Of a DNA stretch of 64,000 nt, positions 59,245 to 64,000 are shown in pieces. Both the position numbers and the translations under genes were made by a program. The notes below the pieces were generated by a model that made no database searches, was not told the DNA's origin, and was given only the letters and a program-made list of their open reading frames with translations. The first letter of the stretch is position 1. Every line of letters starts with the position of its first letter. Origin of the DNA: Geobacteraceae bacterium (GTDB taxonomy: Bacteria > Desulfobacterota > Desulfuromonadia > Geobacterales > DSM-12255); the NCBI GenBank assembly GCA_013377075.1, contig JACABD010000004.1:41267-105266 (forward strand). Direction: 5' to 3'.

Positions 59245-59556
59245 GTGAAACGAATACAGAGAAATCCGGACATCCTCTGGCGGGAAGAAGATGACGCTGT
59301 CGAAGAGGCCAATAGTCTGTTGGAGAGCGGTGGTGCTGCTGATGAAATAGGCACAGCAATACTCTTCTCTGACGGAACCATGGTAACTCTCAATATCCTT
59401 GGCACAGAAATCTGGAAGCGCTGTGAAGGCATGACCGTAGATGAGATCATTGCAGAGCTTCTTCAGGAATTCGATGTTGAAGAACCTGTTCTTCGCAGCG
59501 ATGTTGCTGCATTTCTGAATGAACTTGAAGAGAAAAGGTATATCAAATATGTCTGA
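59245..59556 (+). CDS. PqqD-family peptide chaperone (GeoRSP-type)
   Basis: A 103-residue protein from a GTG with CGGAGA eight bases upstream. It has the PqqD fold: a beta-hairpin (AILFSDGTMVTLNILGTEIW) and a helical C-terminus (VDEIIAELLQEFDVEE, VAAFLNELEEKRYIK). PqqD-like proteins present a substrate peptide to a radical SAM/SPASM enzyme in RiPP synthesis. Its stop lies inside the next gene, which is that enzyme. Composition of this gene set fits the GeoRSP system named from Geobacter genomes. Confidence 0.88.
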   Translation: MKRIQRNPDILWREEDDAVEEANSLLESGGAADEIGTAILFSDGTMVTLNILGTEIWKRCEGMTVDEIIAELLQEFDVEEPVLRSDVAAFLNELEEKRYIKYV

Positions 59557-60547
59557 AATCGTTCTTAAAGCACCACTCACCATAAACTGGGCACTCAACA
59601 ACAGCTGCAACTTCAGCTGTCGTCACTGTTACAGCCGGGTTGATACCGGTGATGAACTCAGTAGCGAAACACTGAAAGAGTGTATGACTAAATGCGCCAA
59701 GGCTGGGGTTATGGCGGTAAACTTTGGTGGCGGTGAGCCGCTGTTAAGGGCCGACATTCTTGATATTTGCCGACATGCTGCTGATGCAGGCTTCAGGGTC
59801 TCGATGAACAGTAATGGCTATCTTATAGATGCAGCTAAAGCCATTGCTCTGAAAGAAGCCGGCTTTGCAAAAATAGGGATAAGCATTGACAGCCACCAGG
59901 CAGAAGTTCACGACAACTTCAGGGGTATGCCTGGAAGCCATGTAAAAGCGCTTGCAGCACTGGATCACCTTAAAGAGGCAGGCATTCGTACATCCATTTC
60001 AACCGTCATCTGCACATTCAACTTCAACACTATTGATGATTTGATTGCCATGGCCAGAAAGCACGGTGCTTCGCAGCTGAACTTCCATAATTTTAAATGC
60101 TCCGGCCTCGGCATGTCCAACAAGGATGAGCTTGATCTTTCGCCTGAACAGTGGAAGAACTTCTATAAGGAAGCGATGAAACGGAAAGTGGAGTGCACTG
60201 ACATCGACATTTCTCTTGACGACCCGATCATCGCATCTCTTGGCATGCGTGACGAAACCGCCATGGTAAAAGGGAGCGTCTGTGGCAAGTTATCGCTAAA
60301 TATCAAGTCAAACGGAGATATGACTCCATGCGGATTTATCCCGTCAATTATCGGTAATATCGTTACAGATGATCTGAAAACCGTCTGGAGAAACTCTCAG
60401 GTTCTCGATAAGTTGAGAAATAAGACAGCAAAAGGGAAATGCGCCTCATGCAGTGACTATGCAGACTGCCTTGGAGGATGCTCTGCAAGGGCACTGGCAA
60501 TGACAGGTGACTTTAACAACCCTGATCCGCACTGCTGGGTAGAATGA
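59549..60547 (+). CDS. Radical SAM/SPASM enzyme (GeoRSP-type)
   Basis: A 332-residue enzyme. ATG 59549 overlaps the PqqD stop and gives MSEIVLKAPLTINWALNN; the open frame further upstream overlaps PqqD and is not used. The SAM-binding [4Fe-4S] motif is C20-x3-C24-x2-C27 (CNFSCRHC), followed by GGGEPLL. The C-terminal SPASM region carries the auxiliary-cluster cysteines (SVCGKLSLNIKSNGDMTPCG, then GKCASCSDYADCLGGC and a final HCW). Such enzymes cross-link or otherwise modify peptides. It overlaps the next gene (ATGA). Confidence 0.93.
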   Translation: MSEIVLKAPLTINWALNNSCNFSCRHCYSRVDTGDELSSETLKECMTKCAKAGVMAVNFGGGEPLLRADILDICRHAADAGFRVSMNSNGYLIDAAKAIALKEAGFAKIGISIDSHQAEVHDNFRGMPGSHVKALAALDHLKEAGIRTSISTVICTFNFNTIDDLIAMARKHGASQLNFHNFKCSGLGMSNKDELDLSPEQWKNFYKEAMKRKVECTDIDISLDDPIIASLGMRDETAMVKGSVCGKLSLNIKSNGDMTPCGFIPSIIGNIVTDDLKTVWRNSQVLDKLRNKTAKGKCASCSDYADCLGGCSARALAMTGDFNNPDPHCWVE

Positions 60548-61422
60548 GCCTTCCGGAGCTTTCTACACCTATAAGAATATACTGGGATATTACTCCTGTT
60601 CCGCTAGTTCACGCAGATCACCTAAAGATTGCGGAATATATAATTGCCCTGAAAATCCTCAATCTGGATATTGCAGTAACGGGTGAATCAATTCCCGACT
60701 CGTGCTTTACCATCATCAAAAAATGCTCTGAAGCGCGAATCGGAATTACGCTGACAGTATCAGCAGCTTTTTTCACCAAACTCCTTGCAGAAAGCCTTTC
60801 TACTGCTCCCCCTAAAGAGCTGTTACTCGAAATAACCTCTATTGAAGAGATATTCTCTCTCGATTATACTCACCCTGCTGTCTCGGGTTTTTCATTTCCA
60901 ATTAACGAGAACAACTGGAAGCAGATTCCTGATCTTATCCACTTTGTTTCTGAAAAAGGGATAAAGCGCCTGGTATTCCCCATGCAGCGGCTTTATTCAG
61001 GTGAACACCCATTTCACCTACCTGCACAAGGTATTGTGTCTATTTCCGACGCATTATCTTCATTATCTCCCGCCCCCTTGCTTCAGATAACGGCTCATGA
61101 CCCTTTTGTCTGGCGTGCAATTTTCCCAAACACCCCTTTTCCAAATGGACGATGTCAGGCTGCCAACACCATGCTATACATCGACCCCAAAGGAGTTGTC
61201 TATCCCTGCCCTGTAATGCCTGTTCCTATCGGCGACCTTCAGATAACGACTCTTAAGGAAATAGCCAAAGGAGTTATTAAAAGGGAACTTCGCGCAAAGC
61301 TTCTTAAACTCCCGGCAGATTGTATCGGCTGTGAAATGGCTGAAAGCTGTAAAGGTGGCTGCAGAGGACGTGGAGAAATAATTTCAGGCTCTTGGGACGG
61401 GATTGACCCGGCCTGTAAATAA
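60544..61422 (+). CDS. SPASM-domain protein without radical SAM cysteines (GeoRSP-type)
   Basis: A 292-residue protein overlapping the previous stop. The N-terminal two thirds follow a radical SAM-like barrel but the CxxxCxxC motif is missing (the region reads YWDITPVPLVHADHLKIAEY). The C-terminal SPASM cluster is intact: RCQAANTMLYIDPKGVVYPC then CIGCEMAESCKGGCRGRG and a final PACK. It is probably a non-SAM partner of the preceding enzyme, forming a heterodimer or transferring electrons. It matches the SPASM-only component of the GeoRSP set. The next gene is convergent, with only four bases between stops. Confidence 0.88.
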   Translation: MSLPELSTPIRIYWDITPVPLVHADHLKIAEYIIALKILNLDIAVTGESIPDSCFTIIKKCSEARIGITLTVSAAFFTKLLAESLSTAPPKELLLEITSIEEIFSLDYTHPAVSGFSFPINENNWKQIPDLIHFVSEKGIKRLVFPMQRLYSGEHPFHLPAQGIVSISDALSSLSPAPLLQITAHDPFVWRAIFPNTPFPNGRCQAANTMLYIDPKGVVYPCPVMPVPIGDLQITTLKEIAKGVIKRELRAKLLKLPADCIGCEMAESCKGGCRGRGEIISGSWDGIDPACK

Positions 61423-61426
61423 GTAA

Positions 61427-63379
61427 CTACCCACCTTCAGGAAGATACTCCAGCGACCCTTTCCGTATATTGATAAAAAACAGCTCAGGAAGGCTGAAAA
61501 GTATCCCTTTTGCTCCGAGATAAACTCTTTTTGATCCTTCGAAAGGCAATGTTATCACTCCAACCAGAGTCTCCCCCACCCCGGCCATAAGGTTGAAAAT
61601 TCCGAACAGAGGACGAAACAGAACTGTATCATCGGTGAAAAAGATAAACGGTGAGTCATTAGGAGAGCGGCTATAGATGGTCGATGTTATTGTATTTGAT
61701 TCGCGGAGGAAAACAGTGAGAGATGACTCCCGCTGTTTCATCTCGGCCAATCTCTCTGAACGATATGAACGCTTGACTCTCTTTTCAGTCACAGAGTAAC
61801 AAGCGTCCACTTCTCCCGAAGACACAAACGGAATAAAGCTGAGTTTGCCTGCAGGATCAACATAACCACCAAGTCTTTTAACTGAATTATCCTTTGCAAG
61901 TCCTGTTTTGAGTGTTGATGCAGCATTCTCCTTAAGCATTGCATCTTTTTGTAGAACCCCATCAATTATATTGAAAATCTCGGTAACACAGTTACGTTTG
62001 AAAAGATCATAGTTATATAATTCAGAAAGTAACAATCCATACTCTTTCTCAGTTAACCGTGCAATCTCAAGCTCAGCTTCAACTTCTTTCTGGTCGAACT
62101 CTGGCAGTGGCAAAGAGCTACGCCTTAACAATCTTGATGGCACAGGTATTTCAGGAAGATCCCTTGGGATAACTCCTTCGTTAATTGCCCGATCAAGCTC
62201 CATGAAATTATTACCAAGATATTCGAGTGCAGCATAATCTGACTCTCGCATCTCTAGCGACTCAAAAAATTCTTTTCTTCTTTTCTGAAAGAGCTTTTCA
62301 ACATCGCCCCTGTATGACTTTAGATACTCAGGAGGTTTTTTTGAGATTTTGTGAGAAGGTGCGCTGGAGAATATATCTGGAAAAACAAAAGTACCTGATG
62401 AAATTGAAGCGTGAATAGAGGCCAGGCGAGCCAGTCCTAAAATAAAAGCATACCCCCAATCACTTCTTGAAGAACTTATTAGGTCCAGCAGATCATTTTC
62501 AATTTTTTCAGCATACAACCTTAACACCACTGTTTCATCAAAAGAAAGTCTGAAGCTGTCGCCTGGCATGCTCCAATAAGAATCAGGAAACGAGCTTAAC
62601 GGAGCGTTTATATATTCCAGAGCGTAAAGAGCTAACAGGGAATCTTCAAACAAAGTTGATGTGGAAATACCATATGCAGGATATGAATCTTTAGAAGGCT
62701 TATATTCAGCAGAGCGCAGAGAAAGGGGTCTGTTTTTACGGAGCAAGTCCTGAGCAGATGTTATTCTCTCACTTAGATAATTTTCACCGAATTTATCATT
62801 AATTCGATTTTTCAGGTTGCTAAACAGCTTATCGGGATTATCAGCAGCAGGATTTATAACGGAAAGTGCTTGTTGGTCAAGATCACTTGTGAATAAGTAA
62901 GCTAGGCCCCTCAATGGGTAAGAACTGATTTTTTCAGAACTGGTTGGCAATTGATTGCGCTGAAGAAGAAACTCGTAAAAAGTAACATCTTTGCGAAGAG
63001 TCTCGAGTAGATTAAACTGCTCATCCTGTATCAGCAGAAACTGGCTGAATCCATCGAAAATCAACGCATACGTATCATCTGATACAGAGATCCAACTTTC
63101 CTTTAAACCTCTATTTCCAAGTTGAGAGTATAGGTAATCAAAGTTTAAAGAGTCGAATCGCTTTATGCGAATCAGACCAGAAGGTTCGTGTTGAAAATGA
63201 AATGTGTCCTTGCCAAAACGGATTGCAGTATGACCTGCAGCAGAATCACCTTCATTTGCTTCTATGTAGATATATTTTATGGTTTTAGTTGAGGCAGACA
63301 GAATATCTGCATCAGCAAAACAGACTAATACAACAGTAGTTATCAACAGCAGGTATTTCAAACAGCTATTGCAGCTCAA
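61427..63379 (-). CDS. Exported Lnb-N-terminal/DUF4105-like protein
   Basis: A 650-residue protein with a signal peptide (about 1-30). Near the N-terminus is NEGDSAAGHTAIRFGKDTFH with H50, and near the centre FKRNCVTEIFNIID with Cys464. A His-then-Cys pair of this kind is the catalytic site proposed for DUF4105/Lnb proteins; in Bacteroides, Lnb N-acylates lipoproteins using an NlpC/P60-like fold. The last 100 residues include hydrophobic stretches (LFGIFNLMAGVGETLVGVIT). Function here is uncertain but envelope-located acyl or peptide transfer is plausible. It is followed on the minus strand by nothing else in this window. Confidence 0.78.
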   Translation of the reverse strand: MSCNSCLKYLLLITTVVLVCFADADILSASTKTIKYIYIEANEGDSAAGHTAIRFGKDTFHFQHEPSGLIRIKRFDSLNFDYLYSQLGNRGLKESWISVSDDTYALIFDGFSQFLLIQDEQFNLLETLRKDVTFYEFLLQRNQLPTSSEKISSYPLRGLAYLFTSDLDQQALSVINPAADNPDKLFSNLKNRINDKFGENYLSERITSAQDLLRKNRPLSLRSAEYKPSKDSYPAYGISTSTLFEDSLLALYALEYINAPLSSFPDSYWSMPGDSFRLSFDETVVLRLYAEKIENDLLDLISSSRSDWGYAFILGLARLASIHASISSGTFVFPDIFSSAPSHKISKKPPEYLKSYRGDVEKLFQKRRKEFFESLEMRESDYAALEYLGNNFMELDRAINEGVIPRDLPEIPVPSRLLRRSSLPLPEFDQKEVEAELEIARLTEKEYGLLLSELYNYDLFKRNCVTEIFNIIDGVLQKDAMLKENAASTLKTGLAKDNSVKRLGGYVDPAGKLSFIPFVSSGEVDACYSVTEKRVKRSYRSERLAEMKQRESSLTVFLRESNTITSTIYSRSPNDSPFIFFTDDTVLFRPLFGIFNLMAGVGETLVGVITLPFEGSKRVYLGAKGILFSLPELFFINIRKGSLEYLPEGG

Positions 63380-63404
63380 CTACTTTTCTCGAAAACAATG
63401 GGTT

Positions 63405-63875
63405 TCAATTAGATTGACTGAACCCATTATGAATGGCAGCAACCTTAACCGGATCGCCCTTAGTAATAACGTAAATAAGCTCATGCATCTGTGATTCAGG
63501 AATATTGGCTTTGGCAAAACCTGCACCTATTCCAAAAAAAGTATCGGGATAGGACTCCCAATTCATAACTCCATATCTTTCACTTATAATTGTAAGCCCT
63601 TTCATAAAACCATTCATATCAGGGTTAGAGCGTGTATAGACAACAGTATACTGCTTAATGTCTCTCAAGTATGCTTCTTTACTTTCACCTGATGAACTCG
63701 TAAATGACTTGGAACTGGACTTTATGGATGCTGACAGGCTGTCTGAACTTTCAGATACACTGCTTGAAACACACCCCAGTGAAGCTAAGACAGTAAGGAA
63801 TAGAAGCCCTATTAAAGACAATCTAAACATGTTTTTACACGCAAAATTAAACATAAGTACATTGTTAAAGTTCAT
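63405..63875 (-). CDS. Small putative lipoprotein
   Basis: A 156-residue protein from ATG 63875 behind GGAGG. The signal peptide is long (about 35 residues) and ends LASLGCVSSS, a good lipobox, followed by a Ser-rich linker (about 38-62). The folded part (about 65-156) has YLRDIKQYTVVYTRSN and FAKANIPESQMHELIYVITK; no family recognised. It is 25 bases upstream of the DUF4105-like gene in the same direction and likely co-transcribed with it. Confidence 0.8.
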   Translation of the reverse strand: MNFNNVLMFNFACKNMFRLSLIGLLFLTVLASLGCVSSSVSESSDSLSASIKSSSKSFTSSSGESKEAYLRDIKQYTVVYTRSNPDMNGFMKGLTIISERYGVMNWESYPDTFFGIGAGFAKANIPESQMHELIYVITKGDPVKVAAIHNGFSQSN

Positions 63876-64000
63876 AGATGTATCCTCCAGTTTAATATAT
63901 TACTAAAGCTCAATTGATACTGACATACAAATACTTAACTTACAAACCAGAGTCAACATAAGAGTCAAGTCGGACGCAAAAAAGCCCACAACTCAAAAAG

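Noticed and set aside
59549..60547. Radical SAM enzyme as sulfatase-maturating enzyme for the 27-30 kb sulfatases
   Set aside because: Neither sulfatase-fold protein has the CxPxR motif needed for formylglycine, the loci are 30 kb apart, and the PqqD-like partner points to peptide modification.

Overview
The window looks like a chromosomal segment of a Geobacteraceae (Desulfuromonadales) bacterium. The reasons are an 8-heme and a 28-heme c-type cytochrome (the larger mixing CxxCH with CxxxxCH sites), pyruvate phosphate dikinase beside glycolytic genes, NikR with an ECF-type nickel/cobalt transporter, and gene families typical of that group. This assignment is inference from gene content. I saw no rRNA, tRNA, CRISPR array, complete transposase or prophage.

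Layout. 1-0.8 kb: 3' end of a SulP anion permease. 1-7 kb: an ECF sigma factor with a translationally coupled zinc-finger anti-sigma factor and six downstream genes for exported or unknown proteins. 7-16 kb: central carbon metabolism (ppdK, long-form GAPDH) with a methyltransferase, a carotenoid-desaturase-like flavoprotein and small unknowns. 16-23 kb: a CDF metal exporter, a cysteine hydrolase, an Ig-like lipoprotein, a decayed HigB-type toxin, a citrate-synthase-like protein with a DNA-binding N-terminus, a VOC protein and a CoA-disulfide-reductase/rhodanese fusion. 23-32.3 kb: an unusual same-strand cluster of two sulfotransferases, a dimethylargininase-like hydrolase, an exported metallo-beta-lactamase-fold protein, two sulfatase-fold proteins (the second with a damaged metal site) and an octaheme cytochrome. 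32.4-43.5 kb: nikR; a LysR regulator divergent from a rhodanese / Fe-S-TVP38 fusion / YdjY-like / transglutaminase / rhodanese operon; then an outer-membrane barrel with cbiMQO. 43.5-47.3 kb: small cytosolic proteins, Hsp20, and an Nramp-related transporter next to a membrane-less MgtE-like protein, probably for magnesium. 47.8-61.4 kb: a 1449-residue, 28-site multiheme cytochrome under a sigma-54-like promoter, followed after a terminator by nine tightly packed genes: beta-helix protein, CarboxypepD_reg-like protein, small binding protein, ResB-like protein, permease, cupin, PqqD-like protein, radical SAM/SPASM enzyme and a SPASM protein without the radical SAM cysteines. 61.4-64 kb: an Lnb-N/DUF4105-type exported protein and a small lipoprotein on the minus strand.

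The most interesting system is the 47.8-61.4 kb block. The last three genes match the composition of the GeoRSP (Geobacter radical SAM/SPASM/PqqD) system known only from bioinformatics, here tied by gene order to a ResB-like cytochrome-biogenesis protein, a permease and a giant cytochrome. The second is the Fe-S/TVP38/YdjY/rhodanese operon, whose parts resemble the E. coli ydjXYZ-ynjE set but with the Fe-S and two membrane modules fused into one 807-residue protein. All family names come from reading the sequence; no database search was run.
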